A DNA stretch of 64,000 nucleotides from Eimeria necatrix (GCF_000499385.1 NW_013655314.1:1-64000); one strand, 5' to 3'; positions 50,772 through 63,213 are shown, numbered from the stretch's first letter. Notes: generated from the letters alone by a model not told the origin. A program made the numbers and translations.

Positions 50772-50882
50772 CGTCTCGAGTGATTTGCCTACAGTTGGGA
50801 GATTATGATATCTGTGCATGGCCATAATAGAACAAGTCTCCAGCGATGTGCCTACAATTCGGAGATTATGACATCTGTGCAT
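50772..50882. repeat. Imperfect tandem duplication, about 63-bp period
   Basis: The first copy begins GTCTCGAGTGATTTGCCTAC and runs to the CTGTGCATG at about 50820. The second begins GTCTCCAGCGATGTGCCTAC at about 50837 and again ends CTGTGCATG. Only a few substitutions separate them, with a 15-base spacer (GCCATAATAGAACAA). Not coding in any frame recognised. Confidence 0.8.
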
Positions 50883-51928
50883 GCTGTTAATATTTTCAAG
50901 AGGCCAAGGGTTCGGATGAGTGTTCAGAATAGAACTGGATTGTGTTTACAGTGCACAACCTCTCGGCGTGCACGGGGCTCCACCCACTGCAGAGTCACTG
51001 CCAACACCAAAGCCTGGAATCGCAACAGAGGGTAAGGCTCTGCCATCTGCACATAGAATTGTTAGTTTGTATCATCGTAATTCTTTTGATTTCTGTCAAA
51101 ACAAAAGACAACTTTGTGGTTGCAATGCAGTGCACAGCACTACAAGTTCCTCCCTCCCTTTATTATTCCGCTGCGTCCTCGCGAGCCGGTACTTGCCATT
51201 TTTTGTCCGTATTTTCCCCTTAGTTTCTTCAGCATAAAAATCTGCCTCTGGCTTTTATTTTTTGTTTGTGGGTACCAAATGGTATTCCTTTTGGAGCTGC
51301 ATCACACTGGCTGCCATACAGAGGAAGCTAAGTTTAGTAATACTGTCAACTACGTAAAGTCTGCTTCTGCGGTTGCTGTTACCACTACCGCAGGTGCTTT
51401 TGCCGCTGTAGAGTTGCGGTTATTGTTGTCGTGGCTGCTGCAGCTATTGGTATTACCGTTGTTGCTGCTTCAGCCGATGCAGCTTTTGCTGTTTGTGGAT
51501 TTGCTATTGCGTTTGTGATCACGCTTGTTGCGGGCGTTGTAGTTGTTGCTGCGATTTCTGCAGTATCAGCTGGCTGCACTTGCTGTTGTCACTTTCGTTT
51601 TGGCTGCTGCGGATACAGTCGGGAGCATTTTTGGTGGTGTTATTTCTGCTGCAACATCTGTAGCTGTCGATTGGGGCCGCATATGCTACCTTGCAGCTGC
51701 TCTCGCTGGTGCCATTTTTGCTGTAGCTGCTGCTTATGTGTCTGTATCTTGTCTTGCTGCTATTGCTGTTGTCGGTCTGAAGCTGCTGCGTCTGTCACTG
51801 CAACTGGTGCTCTTGTGAGATATTTCCAGCGGTCTCAATGACCTGCTATTAATGATGCACGCACTTCTAGCCTTTTTCCCTTCCTTAAGCTCCTCTTTTC
51901 CCCGCATTTAACCCATTTTTTTATGCAG

Positions 51929-52428
51929 GGAGTTTTAGCCTGCCTCACTTCCTGCTCCGTGTAAGCTCGCATGTGAAAACATTGGCACCATTAGCGAACT
52001 ACTTAGCGCACTATATTTTACTTGGTTTTCGTCAGTTTTTTAATTCAGTTGTCTTCTTTTTTTGTGCTTTGCGATTTCTTTATTATGTTATTCCTACAGC
52101 CATTATTTTCCTCATTATTACGGCTATGAGACTACTTTTGTGTGTATCTGGACGCGTGTTTCTGCTCGTAGGATCGCTTGTATTGCGGTGTTGCACCGAT
52201 GCACGCATGTTGAGTAAGCAGGCAAATAAGCGTGCAAACGCAAAGTCACATTCCGAACACCACTTCGTTGGTCAGTTGATGCATTCGCAGCCGAAACTCT
52301 TGCGTGCGGACTTAAGTTATGCTGGTGGAAATACGGAACGAAAAGAGCTGGAATACTTGGAGGAAATAGGTGGGAGCATGCGACAAACAATAAAAAACTG
52401 TGCGAATGTGCTCAGTCAGCTTAAGTGA
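51929..52428 (+). CDS. 3' exon of a probable multi-pass membrane protein
   Basis: Open frame behind a strong acceptor (poly-T then TTATGCAG) to a TGA, about 166 codons. It encodes strongly hydrophobic segments (YILLGFRQFFNSVVFFFCALRF, IIFLIITAMRLLLCVSGRVF, given here in pieces of the real order) consistent with two or three membrane helices, then a charged tail (ELEYLEEIGGSMRQTIKNC). Upstream, 51340-51800 has Val/Ala/Leu-rich stretches that would be more helices, but the best one changes frame near 51565 and is built of GCT/GTT-type repeats that read hydrophobic in two frames, so exon limits are unclear. The first exon was not found. No family recognised. Confidence 0.45.
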
Positions 52429-55331
52429 GCCGCAGCGATGGCATTTTAATTTGGAGAGTTAATTGATAGCAGCGAAACGCTTGCTGCTGCGCGCTGCGTT
52501 TAGCAATATTGGAAGTACAACGGAAAAGCGCTTGAAGTCCGCGTAGGCCTTTTACTATCACTCACAACCTTGGATACCGCACTGCTCTTGATAGCAATAC
52601 TGCTGGATATGCTGTGATGGAGGGTGAAACAGCGAAGACGAAACGCCAGAAGTGTTACTGCCCTCTGATCAAGACAATTCAGTTAATCATCACTTTACAC
52701 GGGGCGAGTTTGCTGAAAGAGTGGCCAGCCGGTTTGTATGCTTGTAGTGAGCAATGCCCATCTTGGCTCCCGTGTTATCTCTCTCATTCTGGCCGCATAG
52801 GATCCTACCCCTACCATTCGCTACTAAGCGAAGGCGCCGTTTAAAAATTAGGAAAGTTGAAAATGTCCTTCTAGGGCCAGTTTCCAAAGAGATACGCCAG
52901 TCTGCGCCATGACGTTTCTCCATCCCTACGCTGCCGTGGTGTGCAGTACAGCGTGTCTCCCTCTTGGCACCCCCCAAAACGTTACACTAACTGCAAAGCA
53001 AACTGTCATGCTGTGTCTATTTACTACATCAATCTATACATTCTGAATTATTCGACCCTGAAGGCTATTTTCGGGCTACACTGTAGTTCTGCGCACTACA
53101 ATGCTGGATCGAGTGCGGGAAACAAGGTGCTCCTATTCCTGCCTACCCAAATTAGTATAACTGCTGAGCAGGCAGCAATTGGCTCTACGAATATATTCTC
53201 TCCTCTGGGAGTAACACGCCAATGATATAACATTCTCGGTATTAAAATGGGTGCAGAGCTGCTGAAATTAATCCCACTGTGAGGGATTCGAGCTGACTGT
53301 TACGGAGCTTCAGTCGCTGCATTCACTCGCTTGTTTAGTTGCTGCGGCGTATGGCTTGCGGAGTGTTGCTCTCGTGAGATAAGCTGAAAACCACCCTTCC
53401 GTGTAAAAGCGATTAGTTGTGTCGGCTGTGTCAATCGTGTCACAGTTTCCAGATGCAGGTTTGCTGTCGGAAAGATAAAGTCAGCGGAAAACTCCTCCAT
53501 GGGTATTCTTCGCGCACGGGGTGCCTGCATGCTAAGCCATACTTGGAAAGCGTCTGGAGGAGCCTAAATTGGTGTGTGAGGTGGTCAGGCGGCTCGTAGA
53601 TACTTGTCGTCATCCTTCGCTATGGCTGTTGCAATGCTGTCAACGCCCTCATATGGCACACTCTAGCGAACGTAGTAGTAATCAGTAAGGGTCTTCTCAT
53701 ACTGTTGAGATTGGTCAATGACCGGCGATCCGAATGTGGCATTCCTTCCATAGTACCTGTGATACGAGTCAACACTGTGCTATAAGGTTGCAGGACGTTG
53801 AGCATCTGCCATGTGACCGTGCTCACCTTGTGCGTACACTGCTGAGACTTTGCCACAAAAAAAACACAAGAACATTCGACCGCGCATGGTTCATGGCACG
53901 CTCAGCTCGGATGTACTTCAGTGATGCTACAGCACACCAACCTGTTCGTTAGTGCCTGCGGTAACCTCAGCGGCGCTTTATGAGTGATGGCGCTTGCTCA
54001 AAGCGGTTGCTAGGGCCAGAACGACCAGGTGTAGGTAAAATACTCCTGCTATGTGGCGGTCGTGACCTTGCTGAGGAAACCAATAGGTTTTTGCTCCTGC
54101 TTGAGCGGCGCACCCACTGCGCATCCAGAGGCGTCCGTCCTCGACTCAAAAATCTTTTCCGGGCCAGAAACATTCAGCGTTCTATAGTTGACTTGGTGCC
54201 GCTAGGGATCATGCGGCGTTCTATAAATGCTTTGGTGTTGCTAGGGATCATGCAGGGTTCTACAACTGATTTGGTGCCGCTAGGGACTTCATGCAGCGTG
54301 GGTGCGATCCAGAGCTAGACGATACCAGCGGATTCCCTTATAGTTAAACTAGCCCGAGAGATCCACAAATACGCTCACGTAGGTTTTCCACATAGCATGC
54401 AAACACACCTCTATGCGGAAGATGCATAGGATCCGGAATAAGAGAATACAGGCAAGTAAGCATAGGAGTCCAAGCTGAAGGACTGAAAAAAACAATGCGA
54501 AAGAGAAACTCAATCTAGCAGGAAGGTCAGTTGTAAAATGTTACCAGAGTGCCTACATCGTTCGCTGCCTGCGTGTTTTACCCGTGCACCTTCCAAACCC
54601 ACTCCACTACTGTTTGCCACGCAGAAAGATACACTCATGGGACATACTCACAGACGCCGGCACCGTGTGTAGAACATCTGCTGTTATCTTCGCAGCAGTT
54701 AAGGCTCCTGCAGTTAAGCCTTCTGATGGGGTCGCGGCTCTCTACGTGAAAATGCTTGCAGAAGAGGCGCTACCAGCCAGTATCGGTACAAAGTCAAGAT
54801 GTAAGAAGACAGTACCGAGAGTCAAGGAATGACAGCACCAAAAGAAAACGCATAATTAAAGAATCTCTGTTGCCTTTACTCATCCACAAAGTCCATACAA
54901 ACAAAAGCAACTCCTCCCCGCCTTGCACGCCAAGGATGGGCTGACTACAACGTTGTAGTCAGCAGCAGGTTCACCAGCATTGGCAGGTGTACCTGCTGCT
55001 ACAGTAGGTGCTGCTGCTAGAACTGCTGCAGCTACTGCAGCAAAAACTATGAAAATGACACAGAGAAAGCCAGTGAAGGCAAGCAAGGATCCAACCTCTC
55101 GACCGCTTCCTCCCCTAACAGCAAGAGTGCGAGAAGCCTTGCTAAAGCAGCACCTGAGCATGCATTGGCAGCCAAAATGTCGCCTGAGCCCCCCCAGCTG
55201 TGCACCTGCGCAGCAGGAATGAGCTGCGAGGCAGCATGGTGCAGTGAAGTAGCCTGCCGCATAGCTCACTGGAGCAAACTTGTCTCACTAGCAGCAGTAG
55301 TTAGCGTCGATACAGGCGCCAACACTACTAC
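52429..55331. other. Intergenic, no recognised gene; contains a 39-bp triplicated repeat
   Basis: No domain-bearing exon was recognised. A three-copy 39-base repeat is listed separately. Near 54584-54832 (+) an 82-codon frame and near 54880-55269 (-) a 129-codon frame are open, but neither shows homology or partners. Part of the latter is a 3' flank of the eIF2A-GYF gene. Confidence 0.45.
54179..54297. repeat. Three tandem copies of a 39-bp unit
   Basis: Three adjacent units start GTTCTATAGTTGACTTGGTG (54179), GTTCTATAAATGCTTTGGTG (54218) and GTTCTACAACTGATTTGGTG (54257), each continuing to GCTAGGGA-TCATGC(A/G). The third carries a 2-base insertion. The length is a multiple of three and one plus frame is open through all copies (core DLVPLG), but no gene context supports translation. 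Confidence 0.85.
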
Positions 55332-58300
55332 TTAACTGCGCGCATCGTTGCTGCCTTGGGCTGTACTACCTCCGGAAGCACCAGCTAGAGCGCCTATGTC
55401 ACCAACGGAAAGCCCGCCAGTGCCCGCAGTGCCGCTGTTGCTATTGCCATCATCAGCGCTAGCAACTGCCGGTGCCGCAGCAGGGGCCCCCGCTGTTGGA
55501 GTGTTCGAGGCTGAAGGTATTCCCCCGCTGCTCGTTCCAAACCCTGCAGCTGCAGCAGCTGCTGCTTGCAGTTTAGGTGGAAGCATAAAGGGTCGTACAG
55601 GTGGAGGGTACATTTTGTTCAGAGGGACGAATCTGTCAGAGGTGCAGCAGCGCACCGGCAGTCCAGGATCGAAATAGCCCATAGTGTTCCACACGAGCAT
55701 TTCTTTAATGTAGAATGGACCCTACAAAAAACACGCACAGAACTACCTAATCAAACATGTGAGCCAGACAAAAGAATGCGCGTTTCTCCAAACAGCCCCC
55801 CAAAATGCTGATCCCATGGTATCTGGTTTGTGCCTGTTGCTGGGAAGTGTTAGAGCTACCGCTGCAAAGGGGAAACTCATCGATAACAAAGTTCGCATCT
55901 TACCTGAACATTGCCCTTTGGGTCAATGTACTGCCAGCATTTCTCCTTCATTGCGTCTGGCCTTCGTCCCTGTTGGTGCTGCCTCTGCTGTTGCTGTTGC
56001 TGCTGCTGTTGCTGCAAGAACTGCTGTAGCTGCTGCTGTTGCTCCAACAACTGCTCCCCTTGCAGCTGTTGTTGCTGATGCTGCTGCATTTGCTGCTGCA
56101 GGAGCAATTGCTGCTGTTGCAGCTGCTGCTGCTGCGGCTGCTGTTTGTTTTGCTGCTGCAGCTGTTGCATCAGCTGCATTTGTTGCTGCCGAGTGAATTG
56201 TTGTTGAGGCTCACTGTCAGCCCCGCTGTCCCAAGTCTGCTGCCTAAGACCGTGCCTCTGTTGCGCTGCAGCACTGGAACGAGGTCCGCGGTAATGCTGC
56301 TGTTGGACCTCCTCGCGTTCCAGCTGTTGCTGCTGCTGCTGTTGCAGCTGCTGCAGGAGCTGCGCTGTCTTCTGCGCCCCTTCACTTTGCTGCAGTCGCT
56401 GCAGGAGTAAGCGGGCTTCTCTTGGCAGGTTCATCAAGGTTGCCGCAGCTGATGATGCTGACGCGGACTGGCGCTGCTGCTGCTGCTGCAGCTGCAAATC
56501 TAGGCTGCCATCCCGTTGCAGCTCTGACTGCTGCTGCAGCTGCAGCAGCTGCTGTTGCTGCCGCAGCTGCTGCTGGCGCTGCAGTTCTTGCTGCTGCTGC
56601 TGCAGCGCTTGCTGCTGCTGAAGAGTCAGGTTACGTTGCTGTTGCTGCTGTTTCTGTTGCTGTGCAGCAGCCGCACGCAGCAGAGCCAGTGCCTTCTGCT
56701 GCTGCTGCATTGTAGCGGCTCCCCGACCCAGTGCCGACTCACCGCTGCCACGCTGTAGCTGCTGAAGCAGCGGCCGGAGCTGGGCCTCCAACTGTTGTTG
56801 TTGCTGCTGCTGCAACACCCACACATCAGAAAGCCACAGAGCTATACGAGCAAGCAACAACGCATGCAACGAGAAAATATGAAACACCACAAGCAAATAA
56901 AAAGCTAAAAGAGCAGTAATAGCAGCTACAGCAGGCACAGCACTAACCACGTCAACCACAGAACCACCGGATGCTTACCAGGTCCTGTTGCTGCTGCTGT
57001 TGTCTCAGGAGCAGCAGCTGCTGCTGCTGCTGTCGCGCAGCAGCCGCTGCTATGGCGCTGAGGGCATTTTCTCCACGGTTGCTCTGTTGCCACTGCTGCT
57101 GCCGCAATGCTTGATTCTGCTGCGTTGTGGGCAGGTTTGGCAGCATCATCCGCAGTGCTGCAGACAGCTCTTCAGCCGACAACTGCTGCAGCTGCTGTAA
57201 ATTGTGTCCTGGTACACGGGAGTAGGCGCCGTTTCCTGTCTGCTGCATTTGCAGCTGCTGTTGCAGATGCTGAAGCAGCTGCTGCTGCTGCTGAGGCGTC
57301 AACTGCTGTTGTTGTTGCTGCTGTGGCTGCCGCACCTGGGAACCGATAACGCCTACGCCTGGATGAGCTGGCCCCAGCACTTGGAGGCCAGCAGCCGTTA
57401 ATGGCTGTTGCGTCCCTGAAGAACGAACTCCCTGCTGCTGTTGCAAATGCTGCTGTTGTAGTTGCTGCTGCTGCTGGAGCTGCTGCTGGTGGAGCTGTTG
57501 TTGTTGTATCTGCTGCTGCTGGAGCTGCTGTTGCTGCAGCTGCTGCTGCTGCAGCTGCTGCTGCTGCAGCTGCTGCTGCTGCACTTGCTGCTGTAGCTGC
57601 TGCTGCTGCCAGTGTTGCTGCGATTGCCACTGCTGCTGACGCTGCTGCTGCTGGGCGTGCTGGAGAGACTGCTGCTCCAGCAATGCAGTCAAGTCGTCTA
57701 CTCCTGAGCAAAGCATACAGGTGAAGTACGTGCGTAGCCACCGCGCTCGGGGAGCGGCGAAATCAGAATACAGGAGCAGCCATATTCGGCTCTTAGACAC
57801 AAGGCAAGCAGAAGCAATAGGAACAGCTACATTTGGCTCTTAGATGGAAGGCAAGCAACAGCAATACAACACTTTGACGCACCGCTCGCAGCAGCACAGT
57901 CTGGTCCCAGATCCCCCGCCTTGTGTCGCATGTTCTGCTGCTGTTGGTGGAGCTGGTCTTGCTGTTCCTGCTGACCGTGCGGCTGTTCCTTTGCTGCAGC
58001 ATTTTGGGCATCCTGAGCAGCTTCATCGCCCGAGGAAGAAGCACTCGCTGGAGCACTTGACACAGCATCCTGCTGGGGCTGTTGACGCCCCGCCGTTGGA
58101 GCCACAGAGGTCCTACTTGCACTGCTCGCCTGCGACGCGTTGCTGGTGCAGCTTCCTCCTCGCTGCTTTCCCTCCGCAAAAGCAAGAGCAGCTACTCCTG
58201 GAGCTCCCACTGCTGGCTCCTCAGGAGACACTTTCGGTTCGGCCTTTGGCTCTGTAGACAGCAGCTGCAACTCGCAATGAATGCATATTAAGCCAAGGAG

Positions 58301-61300
58301 CAAGCATAACACGAACCGACAATGGCAGAAGCAGCAATCACTTACGGCGTCGCCACTCCAGCTCCACAACCTCTGCTTCCTTCCTCTTCGCTGCAGCAGC
58401 GGCAGCAGCGGTTTTCCGACGCCTCATCTGCTCGCGTTGCCTTCGTAGGTCCTCAGGCAGTTCAGAATCGTCCACTGCCTCGCCTGCACGAAGACAGAAC
58501 CACAGAAACTGCTGCCGTTGTTGCAGATGCCACGGCTTAGGATAATCGCCGTTGCGAAATACATCGGAATTATTCGCTGCCACGCAGATATCAGCAGCAA
58601 AACACAAGAGGAAAGCAGCTCCAACAGTAGCGCTTGCTCACCGTTCATGATGCGGGTAGTGATTCGTCTCTGATGGGTTGCTCCTCTCGGCCGGAATGCT
58701 TGACTTTCGGCAGCCGCCAGCAGACGTTCATTTGGCTGGGGCGCACACGGGGGTTCCCTAAAAAACAAACATGCGCATGGCCAATGGAAAACTCAGCAAA
58801 ATGCTCAATACTATTAGCCCAGTGTCGCTGCTGCTGCTGCACCTGCACATCGCTCGGCCCTCACAAGTCAGATTCCGGCTTCCACGCGATATGATAGAGC
58901 TCATCGAACTGCAGGCGCTGTACAGATTCTCCTGCAGTAACGAAATCAAACACGGAACATCACTAAGCATGGCGCAAACGACTTAAGCAGAAGCATCTCG
59001 AGCCCGTTAGCCACAGAAGCACAAGCTCGTACACGATCACAGGAGGAAGTGTCAATAAGCTAACAAATGGCCGAAAATGGCTGGGTTTGGGGCTGAAGGG
59101 TTGGCGAATCTTGCCTCTATAATCTAAGACGCTCAGACTATTGTCAACCTTCATGCGGGGATATGTGGACGCCGTTGCAAAGTAGGAGCCGCAAGGAGCC
59201 CACAGAGCCAAGACAGTGCATGGAGCCCTAAACTCGCTGATGTGCTGCATACCCTGAGAGGCCTTATCCCTGAAGTAGAAACTAACCTCCCCTGCACGCG
59301 GAAGCCAGAAAAAAAGGCACCGACGGGTGAAAGGTAAAGTTTATGAACAAGCAAGCGTGAACGCACGGGGAGAGGCTGTGGCGTGCCACAACAGGAGACG
59401 AGTTTTGAGAGACACATAGAATTTAAAATCATTGCTGGAGCTAGCCCAGCTTCCAGAGACATGTAAGCATTCCAAAAAAACATGGAACAAAATGTATCCA
59501 GAGCAGCACAGGCGGCACGAGAACAGAGTGCAGGTTAACAGGAGACCAAAACGGGCTCCCGTTTCGGAATGAAGCACGGAATGCAAAAAGAGACAGTGTA
59601 TTACACTCAAGGCAACAGAAGCTGAAGACATAGCAGCGTTAGTAAAGACGCAGGAACAGTCACCAGACTGCGAGGCCACCGCGGCCACATTCGGACACTA
59701 CAATCCTCGGAAGGCAGTCCTGAGCGTGGACAAACCCATGTAGTTTGTTCGCTCACCTGCCAAATTGCCAAAACCAGCGACCACCGCCATCTGGCCAAAG
59801 GGACAGAAAGAAACGAAGTTCCGATACCGACGTGGAAAGACGAATTGCGTGCGGCCTTGGCGGTCAAGTAGCACGATGTCTGGAGAGAGAAGATACACAG
59901 GAGCATAGAGTGACAACTGGAAAATAATGGTCTGGAACCGATGAGAAAAAACTTTAAAAACTACCAACAAGCAAGAAAAGACTCTTGAAGGCGTAATGCA
60001 ATACGAAACCTCATGGTCCAGAATGTTCGGGTTGCGCCTTACCACTGGGCGACTTCCCCTCTATAAGGACAAATTCATCCCTGGTGGGACTCCACTTGAC
60101 ATCCTGCACTATCTTCTTGCTAATGCGCCTGACGCAGCAATAAAGCGACAGCGGAGGCTCCTCCTGCTGCTGCTGTTGCTGCTGCGAGGCCGCGCGCTGA
60201 ATGCACTGCAACGCCGAAACAGCCTGCGGATGCTGCGGCGTCCCAAGACAGACTGCCCAACAGTCCCCCACTCCACCATAATTTTCTCCTGAAAAACGCG
60301 GAGCAGACATCGCACAAAGGCACCCCTGTCAAAAATGAAGGATTTGCCGTAAGATCAAGACTTAGGACGGAATTAGTCAGTGGAGAGTCAAGATGTTCAA
60401 GCAAAAAAATTATATCCACAGTTCAGAGTAGGTCGGCAAGGGTCAATGTACTACTAAAAGAGCACAAGACATACAAATACCGAAAAGAATAAACGGGATG
60501 CAAGAAATGGCGGCAAAAGAAGCCGATACAGGTTTTGGCATGAAGGCGGAAACGAAGACCCAAATGGTGAGAAGAAGGAGAAAAAACAAGGCAAACGGGG
60601 GCCGAAGAGGCCAGACGAACGGCCAAATGCAAAGACTAGAAAAAGCAGTCGTTGGAAGGCACCTGTTGCATCAACGGTCGTGCTGGCCACTACAAGGAGG
60701 GCAGTCCCGGATGCGCTCCACAGGAAGTCTGTGGAGTCAGCTGAAGGCAGCACCTGCCACGCAAGAAGCCGGACTAGGGCCTTCTCATACGCTGCTGCTT
60801 TGGCTGCTGCTGCAAAAACTGCAGCAGCAGCACGGGCGGGAGGCACTGACAGTGCTGCCACGTCACCACTGGTTTCCCCTGGGGTGGCAGCAGTCCCGCC
60901 CGTGGCAGTTTCTCCAAGCTTCTGCAACTGCTCCTGCAGAAGATCAAGCAGGTGCTGCTGGGGGTTTGGAATGGGGTCAAAACAAGATGCTGCCTCGACA
61001 TCCTCTCCCCTCTCTTTCGCCGCCTCTACTGCGGCTGCTGCGGCTGCGGCTGCAGCAGAAACATCGGGAACTTCGATCACCGAGAAAGACGGGGGAGAAG
61101 CAGCAGCCTGCTGTTGCTGCTGCGTAGCACCGAAGGAAAAGCAAGCGACGCAGAGGCGCTGTGGAGGTTGCTCCTGCTGCGACTGAAGCGCAGGGCCGAT
61201 CTCAAAGGTCTTTAGGCGCCTCACGAAAATGCGAAAAAGAAGACGACTCAGGTTGTTGCCAGCGTAGACCTGGAAGCCAAAACACAGCCCGTCACGTAAG

Positions 61301-62596
61301 CCCCAAGTCACTGATGCCCTCGTTGCAAGCAACTGGCAAAGAAAGAGAAGACGCGCGAGAAACAGAAAGACGAAAAACAAAATCCAACAGGATACAGGAT
61401 AACGCACGAGAAAGACCGGCCAAGAGAGAGATAAGACGCAAAAGAAGTTGAATTGGCACAGAGAGCAAATGAAGACGGAATAAACTCGGCAAACGGAAGG
61501 TAAAGGTAACACATGACGCCAACAAAGGCAGCAATGGGCTCAAACCCAGGAACACTAACGCAAAGCCAACTGTAACGAATGGGGGCGGCGATTCACAACT
61601 AGCTACGTAGGCTGTGCAAGAAAAAGAAAACATGAACGAACACCGGACACAAGGTGCAGCAAGCAGCAGCAGCGGCAGTAACCGATACGAAAAGTGCTCT
61701 AAAAACAGCAAAAAGAAACATTAAAAACATAGTGTTATGAAGATCCAAAGGAAAAAGGCGCCACTCACCAACAAGTGAGGTCTTCTTGGAATGCAGCAAA
61801 AGGCTTCATCATCCCGCCACTGCAGCAGAGGCCAAACGAGCCTCTTCTGCTGCAGAGACACAACGACCTTACCCGTTGCTGCTTCCCAAACAAAAACATT
61901 GTGCTCAGATGCTGCTGCTGGTGTTGCTGCTGCTCCCGACGCGCCTGCTGCAGGCGTTCCCGCTGCTGCTCCCGAAGCTGCTGTAGATGCAGCATCTGCT
62001 TTGCTGGATGGAGCTTCAGCCCCGCCTTCAGCGCTGGCGGCGCTGCTGCTGCGCTGCTGCTGCTGCTGCTGCTGCTGCATCAGCTGAGTCCTCATGTCCG
62101 GCTGAATGTTGGCTACCAAGAAAGTGCCCAGCGGTGACCAGTGGAGAGCTTTCACCTGCGCCTCCTGGTCCACCTGCAGGACTTCTTGCTGCTGCTGCTG
62201 GTCATCCTGAGGAACTATTTCGGGCTTTAGCGTCACAGTTACCAGCTTCTGCTGCAGCTCCTCAGCTACCAGCTGCAGCACGTGCTCCCTCATCGCTGCT
62301 GCTGCTGCTTGAGCTGCCGTGGGTGCAGCAGCGGGCGTGGCGCCAGCTATTGCTGCAGCAGCAGCAGCAGCAGTTGACGGCCTTTTCAGCTCGCCCTCCT
62401 CCTGCTTCAGCAGCCAGTCAGCCCTCAGCAACTGGTAAGCTGCTTCCTGCTGCAGCTGCGGCCCCACACTCCACGTGGGATGCTCCAGCAGCAGCAGCTC
62501 GCCAGCAGCAGTAGCAACAGCTAATCTCCTGCCACAGGGAGACCACAAGGCCTCTTTTGTTGCACCCGGGACAAACAGCAGCGGCATCAGCACAGT

Positions 62597-62636
<40 letters not shown>

Positions 62637-63124
62637 GCTGCCACCTGTCTGTCACTGCCCTTTTCATCTTTGGCTGTAGTGCTGGCTGACTGAATCTCTA
62701 GAGAAGCTGGCTGCTGCCCACTTGCTGCAGCAGCGGCCGCTGCTGCGCCTGCGTCTGTTGCTGCATCTGGCGCTGCTGCTGCTGCTGCTTCCTGGGGAGC
62801 CAGCTGCACCTTCAGCAGCTGCAGCAGCGTCAAGCCTTTCTTCTCACGGCACAGCAAGCAGCAGCCAGCCTCAGTCTTTAAGATTTGCGGAAGAGGAGGC
62901 ACTGATGCAGCAGCAGCAGCAACAGCAGAAGCATGGTCTGCGGGGTCGGACCCCGCGCTGCAGGAAACGGGCACCTGCTGCTCGCTTGCTGCAGCAGGTG
63001 TTGCATTTGCTGCTGCTGCAGCTTCAGCTGCTGAAGTCGCTGCTGCTCCACTGGAGCCTTCCACGCTGGCTGCTGCTGGTGTTTGTGCTGCTGCTCCAGT
63101 GTCGCTCATCTCCACAAACAACAT
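55332..63124 (-). CDS. EIF2A: eIF2A beta-propeller / Gln-rich / GYF-domain fusion (12 exons)
   Basis: Predicted 1739 residues. Exons: 63124-61769, 61269-60663, 60288-60043, 59879-59757, 59291-59115, 58931-58865, 58757-58642, 58483-58346, 58251-57883, 57703-56979, 56809-55904, 55721-55332; every junction keeps frame. Residues 1-940 match eIF2A, a WD40-like propeller translation initiation factor: YAGNNLSRLL, GENYGG, VQDVKWSPTRDEF, DIVLLDRQGRTQFVF, VVAGFGNLAGE, YPRMKVDNSLSVLDYRG, FDELYHIAWKP, then a charged EDLRRQREQMRRRK helix. Ala/Gln runs interrupt the blades. Residues about 1065-1590 are mostly Gln. The end is a GYF domain (WQYIDPKGNVQGPF, MLVWNTMGYFDPGLPVR, FVPL), a proline-rich-ligand reader found in GIGYF translational repressors. 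Intron 5 starts GC. If intron 8 were retained, eIF2A would stop as RRK. The first exon upstream of 63124 is uncertain. Confidence 0.82.
55960..57690 (-). repeat. CAG-rich blocks encoding the Gln-rich linker
   Basis: CTG/CTGTTG-rich on the plus strand, CAG/CAA on the minus strand. It spans two exons and the intron between them (56980-56810 is itself less repetitive). It gives the densest Gln tract of the window, broken by short unique islands such as LQQLSAEELSAALRMMLPNL. Confidence 0.85.
62600..62635 (-). repeat. Pure (CAG)n microsatellite in eIF2A exon 1
   Basis: Twelve uninterrupted CTG units on the plus strand, giving a run of 12 Gln in the eIF2A-like first exon. It is one of the longest perfect trinucleotide tracts in the window and thus a likely length-polymorphic site. 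Confidence 0.85.
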
Positions 63125-63159
63125 ATCGCGAGCTACGGAGTGCAAAAGATTCAGTTGCT

Positions 63160-63165
63160 GCTGAA

Positions 63166-63213
<48 letters not shown>

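Larger units (their letters stand above)
48281..50900. other. Gene-poor stretch with short direct repeats
   Basis: No gene was recognised on either strand. Two tandem-type duplications are visible: at about 50018-50095 (about 42 bases each) and 50772-50882 (about 63-base period), listed separately. The remainder is unremarkable and should include the oligoribonuclease promoter near 48300. Confidence 0.5.

Noticed and set aside
54584..54832. Plus-strand frame with a vague resemblance to a coccidian surface-antigen segment
   Set aside because: No signal peptide, cysteine pattern or adjoining exon of that family could be found.
54880..55269. Minus-strand 129-codon frame with one hydrophobic segment
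   Set aside because: Lies immediately 3' of the eIF2A-GYF stop, has no recognised domain and is probably UTR.
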